This document shows, one piece after another, positions 23,770 through 32,376 of a stretch of 38,025 nt of DNA. The DNA lies in the NCBI GenBank assembly GCA_002298885.1, contig DBMK01000110.1, positions 1-38,025 of the forward strand, read 5' to 3'. The position numbers and the translations under genes are program-made. A model generated the notes under the pieces. The model searched no databases. It was given only the letters and a program-made list of their open reading frames with translations, and was not told the origin of the DNA. Position 1 is the stretch's first letter, and each line of letters begins with the position of its first letter. The stretch is from Anaerolineaceae bacterium UBA700 (GTDB taxonomy: Bacteria > Chloroflexota > Anaerolineae > Anaerolineales > Anaerolineaceae).

Positions 23770-26031
23770 ATGATTGACTATCAAAGGCCGTTTATCCCAG
23801 GCGGATTTACTCCCTATCAACTGCCGTTGAACCGCTTCCTACCGCCGCTCCCGCCGGGCATGGTCCAGGCCTGGCTGAAGGAGAATGTCCCTGCCGGCGC
23901 ATATATTATCGACCCGCTGTGCTCCACACCCGCAGCCGCCCTGGAGGCGGCCCGCGCCGGCTATCGTGTCCTGGTAGCCAGCAATAATCCCATCCTCAGT
24001 TCCATGCTCGAGACCCTGGCCTGCGCGCCGTCGATCGACGAATTCGAATCCGTCATCTCCGAGCTCGCCAGCAGCCGCCGCGGCGAGGAGCGCCTGGAGG
24101 TCCATCTTCAGTCGCTGTATCTCACAGAGTGCGCTGTCTGCGGCCAGCAGATCCAGGCCCAAGCCTACTTGTGGCGCAAGGGCGAAAGTCAGCCCTACGC
24201 CCGCCTCTACCGCTGCCCGCACTGCGGCGATGAGGGCGAGCACACCATCACCGGTTTCGACATCAGCCGGCTGGCCATCCCCGGGAACGCCAGTTTGCAC
24301 CGGGCTCGCGCCCTGGAACGAGTCAGCCAGGCTGGCGACAGCCTGCGCGAGGGCGTCGAAGAGGCCCTTCAGACCTATTTGGTCCGCCCGCTGTATTTCT
24401 TATTTACCCTGATCAATAAGATCGAAGGCCTTGGGCTTTCGGCGGAGAAACGCCGCCTGATCACCGCTCTGACCCTGACAGTCTGCGATGAAGCCAATTC
24501 GCTCTGGCCGCACCCTTCGGGGCGGTTAAGGCCGCGCCAGCTCACAACTCCCTCCCAATTCCGCGAAAACAACCTGTGGTTGTCCCTCGAAAACGCCGTC
24601 CACACCTGGGCAGGCCAGGCCAGTCCCGTTCCCATCAGCCAGTGGCCCTTCGACCAGATCCCAACGGGCGGAATCGGCCTGTTTCAGGGTCGTCTGCGCT
24701 CCATCCTCCCCCTCCCGACCGACATTGAACCGGCTGCCGCGGTAGCTGTACTTCCTCGCCCCAACCAGGCTTACTGGACCCTCTCAGCGCTGTGGTCGGG
24801 TTGGTTGTGGGGACGCGAGGCAGTGCAGCCCTTGCGTAGCGCCCTCGAGCGGCGCCGCTATGACTGGCACTGGCACGCCACCGCGCTTTACCATGCCCTG
24901 GCGCCCTTGAGTAAGCTTGTCCGGCCCGTTCTGCCGGTCTTCTGCCTGATCCCCGAGGTGGTGCCCGGTTTCTTTGCCGCCGCTGCCGTCGCCGCTGAAG
25001 CCTCTGGCATCCATCTTTCCCAGGTCGCCCTGCAGGTCGAGGATGAAATTGCCCAGGTCAATTTGAAATCCGATGGGAATCAAAAACCGGCTCCCGGCCT
25101 ATCCTCTTGGGATAAGATTATCGAAGCCGAGATTGTGCGCCATCTTTCCGCCCGCAACGAACCGGCTGCGTACCAGCCTCTCCACATGGCCGTCGTCGCC
25201 GGCCTGGCCGTGAATGGTGGCCTGCCCTTCTACCAGCCGCAGTTCGAGGATGAAATCCTGACCAAAGTGCAGAACAGCATTCAAAAAGCCCTTGGCAACC
25301 CGTCGGTGTTCGTCCGCTACGACTCGCGCCCGCAAAACCCTGAAAGCGGCTTATGGTGGCTGGCAAACCCGCCTTCCGGTCTGGACCTGCCACTGGCCGA
25401 CCGCATCGAGATGGAAATCGTGCGTTTTCTACAAAAAAACCCGGGGCGCTCCCAAGCCGACCTAGAAGCCGCGCTCTACCCGCTTTTTCCAGGGCTGCTC
25501 ACGCCTTCCCACGAGCTGGTCCGCATCTGCCTTCAGTCTTACGGCGACGCCTCGTCCACCCTCCCGGAGCACTGGCAGTTGCGGCTCCAGGAATCTCCGC
25601 TTGCCCGGCGCAGCGACCTGGCCGCCGCCCGTTCCGGCCTCGAAATATTAGCCAACAGCCTGGGTTTAAAATCCGAGGGCGAAAATCCCCTGGTTTGGAA
25701 GGATATGCTCGGCAGCGAGATTTACTGCTTCTATTTTTCAGCTTCCGCCCTGATCAGCAAATACCTGCTGGCTTCCGGGGCAGTGCCCCCCTCTCGCAGT
25801 ATCCTGGTCCTGCCGGGCAGCCGGGCGAACCTGGTAGCCTACAAGGTCCAGCACGACCCGCGTCTCGCCGATGCGATGGCAGCCGGGTGGCGGTTCCTGA
25901 AATTCCGCCTGCTGCGCCAGCTTCTCGACCGCAAAAATCTTAACCTCACCACCTTTGAAGAGCTGCTCCGGTCCGATCCCCCTCACTGGGAAGAAGAAGC
26001 CACCCAGATGAGCATCTTCCCCACCATTTAA
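23770..26031 (+). CDS. DNA-methylase-like protein with degenerate catalytic motifs
   Basis: A 753-residue cytoplasmic protein built like the large adenine-specific methylases of the DUF1156/COG1743 type. Residues 46-74 align with methylase motif I (expected DPFxGxGT...DINP) but read IIDPLCSTPAAALEAARAGYRV ... SNNP, so the glycine loop for SAM is lost. A zinc-ribbon insert has Cys121, 124, 149 and 152 (CAVC ... CPHC). Motif IV, expected DPPY, reads LPRPNQAYWTLSALWSGWLWG (328-348), keeping the downstream aromatic/Trp pattern but not the catalytic tetrapeptide. A winged-helix-like C-terminal region (about 550-620, RSQADLEAALYPLFPGLLTPSHELVRICL) follows. The reading frame is intact over 2.2 kb, so the protein is maintained despite predicted loss of activity. 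The assignment is by pattern, not by search. Confidence 0.6.
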   Translation: MIDYQRPFIPGGFTPYQLPLNRFLPPLPPGMVQAWLKENVPAGAYIIDPLCSTPAAALEAARAGYRVLVASNNPILSSMLETLACAPSIDEFESVISELASSRRGEERLEVHLQSLYLTECAVCGQQIQAQAYLWRKGESQPYARLYRCPHCGDEGEHTITGFDISRLAIPGNASLHRARALERVSQAGDSLREGVEEALQTYLVRPLYFLFTLINKIEGLGLSAEKRRLITALTLTVCDEANSLWPHPSGRLRPRQLTTPSQFRENNLWLSLENAVHTWAGQASPVPISQWPFDQIPTGGIGLFQGRLRSILPLPTDIEPAAAVAVLPRPNQAYWTLSALWSGWLWGREAVQPLRSALERRRYDWHWHATALYHALAPLSKLVRPVLPVFCLIPEVVPGFFAAAAVAAEASGIHLSQVALQVEDEIAQVNLKSDGNQKPAPGLSSWDKIIEAEIVRHLSARNEPAAYQPLHMAVVAGLAVNGGLPFYQPQFEDEILTKVQNSIQKALGNPSVFVRYDSRPQNPESGLWWLANPPSGLDLPLADRIEMEIVRFLQKNPGRSQADLEAALYPLFPGLLTPSHELVRICLQSYGDASSTLPEHWQLRLQESPLARRSDLAAARSGLEILANSLGLKSEGENPLVWKDMLGSEIYCFYFSASALISKYLLASGAVPPSRSILVLPGSRANLVAYKVQHDPRLADAMAAGWRFLKFRLLRQLLDRKNLNLTTFEELLRSDPPHWEEEATQMSIFPTI

Positions 26032-26036
26032 TTTTT

Positions 26037-26075
26037 TATGGTGGTTTGGGATGCTTCGCATCCCAAACCACCATA
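26037..26075. terminator. Hairpin between convergent methylase-like and PBP genes
   Basis: A perfect stem of 18 bp (26037-26054 with 26058-26075, arm ending GGTTTGGGATGC) closed by a 3-base loop (GCTTCGC tip). It lies between the two convergent stops (26031 and 26084). A T-run (26032-26037) is before the hairpin on the plus strand, not after it, so neither strand has the classic terminator order. Confidence 0.6.
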
Positions 26076-26083
26076 TCTCTTAA

Positions 26084-26224
26084 TTAGGGCGGCGGAGGCG
26101 GCGGGAGGGTTTGTGTGGGGGTGATGGTTGGGGTTATCGACGGCATCGGCGTGATCGTCGGCGTGATCGTTGGCGTCGGGGACGACGTCGGCGTCGACGT
26201 GACCGTCGGCGTTGCGCTCGGCGC
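26084..26224 (-). repeat. Thr-Pro low-complexity coding tail of the PBP
   Basis: The last ~45 codons are imperfect short repeats of TPT/TPTIT/TPTVTS type ending in six prolines, visible on the plus strand as repeated GGCGT and GTCGGCG units. The tail probably extends through or along the cell wall. Such tracts expand and contract easily. Confidence 0.7.
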
Positions 26225-29200
26225 CTGGTTGTTCAGCACGATTTGCTTCTCTGCAAAAGTGTCATGATCGCTGGTCAGGTGGATGCGCAACGTGAATTTG
26301 CCTGCCGGTAAATTCTTCATGTCCCAGGAATAGATTTTATCCGGCTGCTTGACCGGCTGTTTGAATGTGTCCCCGAGCTGCTTCCATTCAACAGGCTTAT
26401 CTCCAATCCCATATTCCAGTTTGAATTCCTTGAAGCCGCTGGTCGCATCCACCACGGCGTAGATGTCCAGCGGCGCGCTGGTGATCGTATCGCCGTCGCG
26501 GAACGCCGAGAAGATGATCGAGGGCCGCGAGTTATCCTGTTTGCAATCGCCGGTGGGCGTGAAGAAAATGGGGTCCGAAAAACCCATATCCTTGGCCCAT
26601 TTCTTACCAGCATCGTTCCCCTTGATCCACTTAACCGCCGAAGGATCGGTAACGTTCAGGGCAAATTTATCCTGCGTGAAATCCGAGCAGGCCGCCGAGG
26701 CGCGCAGCCCGGTCCAGGTATCGATTTTGACTTTTTGCCAGAAGTCCTGTTCCTTCGGCAGAGGCAGTTGGTCGGCGGCGAAGAATTCGCCGCGTTGGCT
26801 CGGGCACCACTGAGATGGTTCGGTGCCCGAGATGGTGCATACTGCCCGTTCCACAATCCCGCTGGGACGGGTAAATGCGTTGGGATTGTTGTTGGTCAGA
26901 AGCGGGTCGGCCACCTTCATAAACGCCGACCAGATCGGCGCCGCGCCGGTCACCCCGGTTGTATTGACCATCGGAGAATAATCCGCATTGCCCACCCACA
27001 CCCCCACGGCCAGGTCAGGGGTATACCCCATCGTCCAGTTATCCCGGAAATCGTTGGTCGTGCCCGTCTTCACGGCTGCTGGGAAGGGTAGGTTCAGCAC
27101 GGAATTCGGGCCGAAAGCCGGTGTACGCGCCGCATTATCCGAAAGGATCGAAGAAATCAGGAACGCGTGTTCCGGGCGGATGGCCTGGTCGCCGGCGGGC
27201 GGCTTGTATTCGAATATCGTGTTGCCGGAGTGGTCGACGATCTTGCTGATGGCGTACGGCGGCATCCGCCGGCCCAAATTGGCAAACGTCGAGAAGGCGG
27301 AAGTCATGTCCAGCAGGGTCACCTCGCCTCCGCCCAGGGTCAGCGCCAGCCCATAGTCCGAGCGCGTCAGGGTAGTGATGCCCAGCTTTTTCGCCATCGA
27401 GATCAGCCCATCCTGGCCAGGCGTATTGGGATTATCGTAAACGCCCACGAACTGCAGCGCCTTAACCGCCGGGATGTTGTAAGAATTAGCCAGGGCCGTG
27501 CGCACCGTAACCGGCCCGTGGAATTTGCCGTCGTAGTTCACCGGTTTATACGGGTCGCGCGTGTCGTTCGGATCCCCCGAGGGCGGAAATTCGCTTGGCA
27601 CGTCCCAGATAACCGTTGACGGAGTCCACCCTTTTTCGAACGCAGCCACGTAGGTCAGCGGCTTGATCGACGATCCCGGCTGCCTGGGGCTAATCGCCAT
27701 ATTGACCTGCCCGGAGATCTGGTTGTTGTAAAAATCCGCCGAACCCACCATCGCCAGGATCTCGCCCGTATCTGGGCGGATTGCCACCAGCGCCCCATCC
27801 GAAACCTTGTGGTCGGCCAGCGCTTTCACCTGGTCGCTCACCATTTTTTCGGCCATATCCTGCAAGGTCGGGTCCAGGGTCGTGTAGACCGTGAAGCCGG
27901 AGCGGTACAGCGTCTGCGGGTCGTACTGGGCCTCCAGTAGCGAACGGATGTAGGTAACCCAATGCGGGCTCTTGATCGTGCTCGGGGATAGAGCAAAGGT
28001 CGTGTTCTTTTCGATCTCGTCCAGGGCTTGCGAGACGGCGACCGCGTCCACGCACACCCGCTGGATGTTGGTGCTGACGTAAATGCAGTTCGATTCCTGG
28101 CTCAAGTTGTACATCAACATGATCACCGTGTGGAACCTGTCCAGCGTCTGGCTGCGGTTGGTGAAAATATCGTAGACCGATGGCGCCTGTGGGATTCCAG
28201 CCAGGAAGGCTGACTGGCCGAGGGTCAGCTTGCTGGCGGTCGTATTGAAGTAAGTTTCCGCCGCGGCCTCGATACCGTACGAGAAGTTGCTGTAATTGAT
28301 TTCGTTGAGGTATATCTCCAGGATTTCGTCCTTGCTGTACTGGCGGGTCAATTCGGCCGCCAAAATAATCTCGCGCGCCTTGCGCTGGACGGTCTGTTCC
28401 TTGGCTTCTGTAGGCGAGAGCAGCAGCATTTTTGCTAGTTGCTGGGTGATCGTCGAAGCCCCGGAAACGGTTTCACCGGCCGAGTAGTTTTGCCACAGTG
28501 CCCTGAACAGGGCCACGATGTCAAACCCTGGGTGGTTGTAGAAATCCTTATCCTCGGTTGCCAGGGTGGCCGCGATCAGGTATGGCGAAATCTTATCCAG
28601 CGTAACTGACGTTCGCAGTCCGGCGTTCGGGTCCATAATCTCGTACAGCGTGTTTCCGTTGCGGTCCACCAGGCGCGTCGTCTCGAACTGCGAGGCGCGG
28701 TTCTTCAAATCAGCCACGTTGGGCAGCCCGGATGCAATGGTGAAATACTGGTACACCAAAAAGGCCAGCACCGCCACTACTGCCAGCACGCCCACAAAAA
28801 GAACCCCGATCACACCCTTCCAAAAGCACCCCAACCCCTTCTTGCGTGGTTTGGACACGGGCCGACTCACCGGGACCTTGGGTTTTTGGATGGTCGAATA
28901 GGAAGGAATTGCTGAAGATCCCGAAACAGGCCGCCTGCGCAGCGGGGGCTGCGGCTGAGCGTTTGCGCCCGGCAGCGAAGAACTGCCCTGCCTGGTCGGC
29001 CCCGTTGGAGGTGTCGGAGGGGTCTGCCCGTAGGCCGCCCGCGTAACCCGCGTGGCATTCAAATCAACCTGGTCCACCCGTTTTGGCAGTTGGTCCGGGC
29101 TGGTCGGCCGGATCAAATTTGGCGCCGTATCCTCCAGTGACTTGGAAGGCTGGGTCGGGACCGGCGGCTGTGGAATAGTCGGGGCAACGCTAAAATCAGG

Positions 29201-29872
29201 CGCCGGGCTCGAAGCAATCGTCGGCTGCTCGCTGGCAGGTGCCTGCGCAGCCGGCTCAGGCGAGGCCGGTTCAGCCTGCTTGCCCTCAGGTTCGGCATAC
29301 CAGCCCCCGGTCTGGTCCGGCGACCCGGTGGGATGCCGATCGGCATTCGGGTCTTCGATCAGCTCCTTTGCAGATTTGTCTTCGGCGGAATCCACGCTGT
29401 TTTCCGGTTGGCCCGCAGCGGAAGCATTATCCTGTGAAGATAACACTTCAAAATGCATGCCTTCAGATTCCGCTGGCTCTTCAGGGACAGCGTTGGCAGG
29501 AATTTCGTCTGGTTCTGGTTGAGTGGATTCTAGAGCCATATCTTGTGAAGCATCTCCGGCTGGGGCGGTTGCCACCGCAGCTTCAGCCGCAGGCGTCTCC
29601 GTCGATGAGCCTTGCTCAGGTTCGCTGCTCGCCGGCTCCGTCGTCTCGGGCCCAGCCGGACCGGGCCCGGTGCCTCCGCCCGCCTTTCCGGCTTCGGTCT
29701 CCTGGCTCAGCTTTTTGCTCTCATCTTCTTTCTTCTTGGGAAGGATATTCGTCTCGTCTTCACTGGAAGACAGGATCTTTCTTAGCCGGTCTCCAGGCCT
29801 GGTCGGAATGTCCGATCCACCGGGCACGGGCCTGGTCGGACCGGTATCGGGATTGTAATCGTCGCTATCCAT
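26084..29872 (-). CDS. Class A penicillin-binding protein (PBP1A-type)
   Basis: A 1262-residue bifunctional peptidoglycan synthase. Residues 1-345 form a disordered, acidic and then Pro-rich cytoplasmic region, unusually long for the family. One membrane helix (about 354-376) follows, then the GT51 glycosyltransferase (about 400-570) with catalytic Glu440 in ATEDKDF and the later STITQQLAKMLLL. The transpeptidase has S734xxK737 (PGSSIKP), S797xN799 (SYN) and K935TG (KTGTT). A C-terminal beta domain (about 1130-1220) resembles a bacterial Ig/Fn3 module. A low-complexity Thr-Pro tail ends in PPPPPP. All catalytic residues are present, so it should be active in wall synthesis. An AAGGA element and an extended -10 promoter precede it. 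Confidence 0.94.
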   Translation of the reverse strand: MDSDDYNPDTGPTRPVPGGSDIPTRPGDRLRKILSSSEDETNILPKKKEDESKKLSQETEAGKAGGGTGPGPAGPETTEPASSEPEQGSSTETPAAEAAVATAPAGDASQDMALESTQPEPDEIPANAVPEEPAESEGMHFEVLSSQDNASAAGQPENSVDSAEDKSAKELIEDPNADRHPTGSPDQTGGWYAEPEGKQAEPASPEPAAQAPASEQPTIASSPAPDFSVAPTIPQPPVPTQPSKSLEDTAPNLIRPTSPDQLPKRVDQVDLNATRVTRAAYGQTPPTPPTGPTRQGSSSLPGANAQPQPPLRRRPVSGSSAIPSYSTIQKPKVPVSRPVSKPRKKGLGCFWKGVIGVLFVGVLAVVAVLAFLVYQYFTIASGLPNVADLKNRASQFETTRLVDRNGNTLYEIMDPNAGLRTSVTLDKISPYLIAATLATEDKDFYNHPGFDIVALFRALWQNYSAGETVSGASTITQQLAKMLLLSPTEAKEQTVQRKAREIILAAELTRQYSKDEILEIYLNEINYSNFSYGIEAAAETYFNTTASKLTLGQSAFLAGIPQAPSVYDIFTNRSQTLDRFHTVIMLMYNLSQESNCIYVSTNIQRVCVDAVAVSQALDEIEKNTTFALSPSTIKSPHWVTYIRSLLEAQYDPQTLYRSGFTVYTTLDPTLQDMAEKMVSDQVKALADHKVSDGALVAIRPDTGEILAMVGSADFYNNQISGQVNMAISPRQPGSSIKPLTYVAAFEKGWTPSTVIWDVPSEFPPSGDPNDTRDPYKPVNYDGKFHGPVTVRTALANSYNIPAVKALQFVGVYDNPNTPGQDGLISMAKKLGITTLTRSDYGLALTLGGGEVTLLDMTSAFSTFANLGRRMPPYAISKIVDHSGNTIFEYKPPAGDQAIRPEHAFLISSILSDNAARTPAFGPNSVLNLPFPAAVKTGTTNDFRDNWTMGYTPDLAVGVWVGNADYSPMVNTTGVTGAAPIWSAFMKVADPLLTNNNPNAFTRPSGIVERAVCTISGTEPSQWCPSQRGEFFAADQLPLPKEQDFWQKVKIDTWTGLRASAACSDFTQDKFALNVTDPSAVKWIKGNDAGKKWAKDMGFSDPIFFTPTGDCKQDNSRPSIIFSAFRDGDTITSAPLDIYAVVDATSGFKEFKLEYGIGDKPVEWKQLGDTFKQPVKQPDKIYSWDMKNLPAGKFTLRIHLTSDHDTFAEKQIVLNNQAPSATPTVTSTPTSSPTPTITPTITPMPSITPTITPTQTLPPPPPP

Positions 29873-29893
29873 AAAAATAGTCCTTAGACCAAC

Positions 29894-29923
29894 ATTCTAG
29901 CATAAAAAAATGCTGTTGCACAA
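29894..29923 (-). promoter_or_regulatory. Putative promoter of the PBP gene
   Basis: On the minus strand an extended -10 TGCTAGAAT (29902-29894) lies 18 bases after TTGTGC (29923-29918). The resulting leader of about 15 bases includes AAGGA before the ATG at 29872. Confidence 0.45.
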
Positions 29924-29940
29924 ATTGCGCCGATTATGAA

Positions 29941-29969
29941 TTGACCTCCCTGCCATCTCACACTAGAAT
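29941..29969 (+). promoter_or_regulatory. Promoter of the glycosidase / cyclic-di-AMP receptor operon
   Basis: TTGACC (29941-29946) and TAGAAT (29964-29969) at the ideal 17-base spacing. The -10 ends six bases before the ATG at 29976 and there is no ribosome-binding sequence, so the mRNA probably starts at the ATG itself. Confidence 0.65.
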
Positions 29970-29975
29970 CAAGCC

Positions 29976-32351
29976 ATGCGCTCCTGGAACCTCGGCCTGG
30001 GTGACCCGCTCAGCCTGACGCTGGCTGCTGATGCCCGCCTGGGCCCAACGGATTACACCAACGACCAGATTTGGCAGCTAACGCTACAGGGCGGCGAGCC
30101 TCCCTCAGTCTGCTTTCAAACTACGTATGGCTTGCGCGCCCAGTGGATCCGCTTTTTTCCGCGCTTTGTCCACAAGGGTGTCGTCGTCAACGACCCCGCC
30201 GCCTTCGACCACGGCCCGATCATAGAAGCCAACCACCCCAATTACCTGCGCTTGTCCTTTTGGCCGGTTCCCGGAGTCGAAGTCCGGGCCGAGTATTGGC
30301 TGCCCGCGTCCCAGGTGGCTGCCGGGCGGCTGACCTTTCGCAATCATCACGTCGTTAAGGAAGATTTATCCTTCGAATGGGTCGGCTTGCTGCTGCCCAT
30401 CGGCGAGGGCGAGGGAATGTCGGTCGAGACCATTGAAAACACCCTGGTTTTGCACGGCCGCTCCGATGATCTAAATCCCGTTTGCCTGTTCAATGCTCGC
30501 CCTCAGGCGGGCGAAGGGCCTTTCCCCTCCCTGGCCTTCAACCTGGAGCTGCTTCCCGGCAACACCCGCCAGCTTACCTGGGCTCTGGCCTCGTTTACCG
30601 GCGGGATGCGGTCTTTTCAGGAGGCCAGCCAGGCCCTCAAGCGCCCCTGGGATGCTGAAATAGCCGGCGTTGAGCTTCTAAACGCCAACCAGGCTGTGGA
30701 AATCTCCACCGGCGACGAGGATTGGGATGCTGCCCTTTCCCTTACTCAAAAAGTGGCTTTTGGACTTTTTCAATCTGCAAACCAGCACCTCGCTCACCCA
30801 TCGTTCGTCTTGAGCCGCCTGCCGGACACGGGCTACTCGCAGCGTGGCGACGGCAGTGATTTTTCCTATCTGTGGGACGGCCAGACCGCCCTCGATTCAT
30901 ACTATCTTTCGAGCCTCATCCTGCCTGGCGGGGTGGCGTTGGCCGAAGGCCTGCTGCGTAACTTCCTGGCTACTCAAGACGAAGACGGCCAGATTGAATG
31001 GAAACCCAGCCTGACCGGTAAAACCTCGAAGCGTATGGCCCAGCCGGTGCTGGCTTCCTGGGCCTGCCAGATCGACGAAGTAAAGGATGACCATTCCTGG
31101 CTTTACGAAATTTACCCCGCCCTGCTGAAGTTTTTCAAAGCCTGGCTTTCCCCAGCCCACGACCGCGACCAGGATGGCTTTCCCGAATGGGACCATCCCC
31201 TGCAAACCGGGTTGGAGGATAATCCCCTTTACGACCGCTGGCAGGCTGCCTCCGAGGGGCTCGAAATCCAGTCTCTGGAATGTCCGTCTCTCGCCTCCCT
31301 GCTCTTCGGCGAGGCCGTCAGTCTGGCAAAAATTGCCAGCGCCGTCGGCGCTGAGCAAGATGTTCCGTGGCTGCAAGAGACTGCCGCCCGCCTGCGCACT
31401 TTGGTTGAGGAATGCTGGCGCCCGGCCCGGAATATCTATCACTGTCGCGATTTCGCCACCCACCAGAGCGGCCGCGGCGGAAAGGTAGCCAGCCTCCAGG
31501 GTTCAGGGGTCAAAACCGTCGGCCGCTCGTACAAAGTTCTCCAGCGCATCGCCCTACACCTGGCCAGGCATAACGAAACGACCCGCGCTATCACCGTGCG
31601 CGTCAGCGGCACCACCCCGGAGGGCAAAGTTACCGAAGAATTCTCACCTCGCCGATGGGCCTGGCTCAACGGTCACGGCAGCGCCAGCAGCCAGAACGCC
31701 TTCCTTAGAATTTCCCGCATCGAGGTCGAAGGGGCCGAAGAGGGCGACGTTCTGACCGTCTCTCGCCCAGATTTCTTGCTGGAGGATATCGGCGATCTTT
31801 TACCCCTCTGGGCCGGCATCCCCTCGTTGAAACGCGCCGGGATGCTCGTGAACAACTGCCTGGTTCCCCGTTTCTTAAAGTCCTACGGCGTCGCCGATTA
31901 TTTACCCAAAGAAAATCAGACTCTGGAAAGCAGCCTCCAGCGCGTTTCTCCGCTGTGGAATTATTTCGTAGGTGAAGGCTTGATTAATTATGGCTACCGC
32001 GCCCAGGCCGGCGAGCTGGTGACCCGATTAATGGAAGCCGTCCTGCCCGCGCTGCGCGAAAACTTTGCCTTTCGCCAGCAGCACGACCCTGAAACCGGCC
32101 ATCCCAAGGGCCAGCGCAACCATTTACGCGGCCTGCCTCCGCTGGCTCTCTTCCTGCATGCTGCCGGAATCCGCGCTATCGGCAGTGATTTTGTAATCCT
32201 GCACGATTTTAATGTTTTTCCCTGGCCAGTTACGGTAAAATATCATGGAATGGTGGTCACTTGTATAGCGGACCGCACCGACGTCACATTTCCAAATGGT
32301 GAGACGATAAAAATCACCAGCCCCGGAATCCACCGGGTGGCATTGGTCTGA
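29976..32351 (+). CDS. (alpha/alpha)6-barrel glycoside hydrolase-like protein
   Basis: A 791-residue protein without signal peptide. The N-terminal ~235 residues are a beta-sandwich (VEVRAEYWLPASQVAAGRLTFRNH and similar strands). From about 250 to 770 the sequence has the helical toroid pattern of trehalase/GH63/MGH1-like enzymes: DFSYLWDGQTALDSYYLSSL, FPEWDHPLQTGLEDNPLYDRW (a candidate acid pair in EWD and LED), and late WNYFVGEGLINYGY. A beta insertion (about 515-600, TTRAITVRVSGTTPEGKVTEEFSPRRWAWLNG) interrupts the barrel. It probably acts on an alpha-linked intracellular sugar or storage compound, but the substrate cannot be read. It leads an operon with two cyclic-di-AMP receptor-like genes, 25 and then 2 bases apart. 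Confidence 0.7.
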   Translation: MRSWNLGLGDPLSLTLAADARLGPTDYTNDQIWQLTLQGGEPPSVCFQTTYGLRAQWIRFFPRFVHKGVVVNDPAAFDHGPIIEANHPNYLRLSFWPVPGVEVRAEYWLPASQVAAGRLTFRNHHVVKEDLSFEWVGLLLPIGEGEGMSVETIENTLVLHGRSDDLNPVCLFNARPQAGEGPFPSLAFNLELLPGNTRQLTWALASFTGGMRSFQEASQALKRPWDAEIAGVELLNANQAVEISTGDEDWDAALSLTQKVAFGLFQSANQHLAHPSFVLSRLPDTGYSQRGDGSDFSYLWDGQTALDSYYLSSLILPGGVALAEGLLRNFLATQDEDGQIEWKPSLTGKTSKRMAQPVLASWACQIDEVKDDHSWLYEIYPALLKFFKAWLSPAHDRDQDGFPEWDHPLQTGLEDNPLYDRWQAASEGLEIQSLECPSLASLLFGEAVSLAKIASAVGAEQDVPWLQETAARLRTLVEECWRPARNIYHCRDFATHQSGRGGKVASLQGSGVKTVGRSYKVLQRIALHLARHNETTRAITVRVSGTTPEGKVTEEFSPRRWAWLNGHGSASSQNAFLRISRIEVEGAEEGDVLTVSRPDFLLEDIGDLLPLWAGIPSLKRAGMLVNNCLVPRFLKSYGVADYLPKENQTLESSLQRVSPLWNYFVGEGLINYGYRAQAGELVTRLMEAVLPALRENFAFRQQHDPETGHPKGQRNHLRGLPPLALFLHAAGIRAIGSDFVILHDFNVFPWPVTVKYHGMVVTCIADRTDVTFPNGETIKITSPGIHRVALV

Positions 32352-32376
32352 GCGATTTACTTCAGAAAGGATCCCG

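Noticed and set aside
26084..26240. Short direct repeats near the PBP 3' end as a CRISPR or regulatory array
   Set aside because: The repeats are in frame and encode the Thr-Pro tail; there are no spacers of uniform length and no cas genes.
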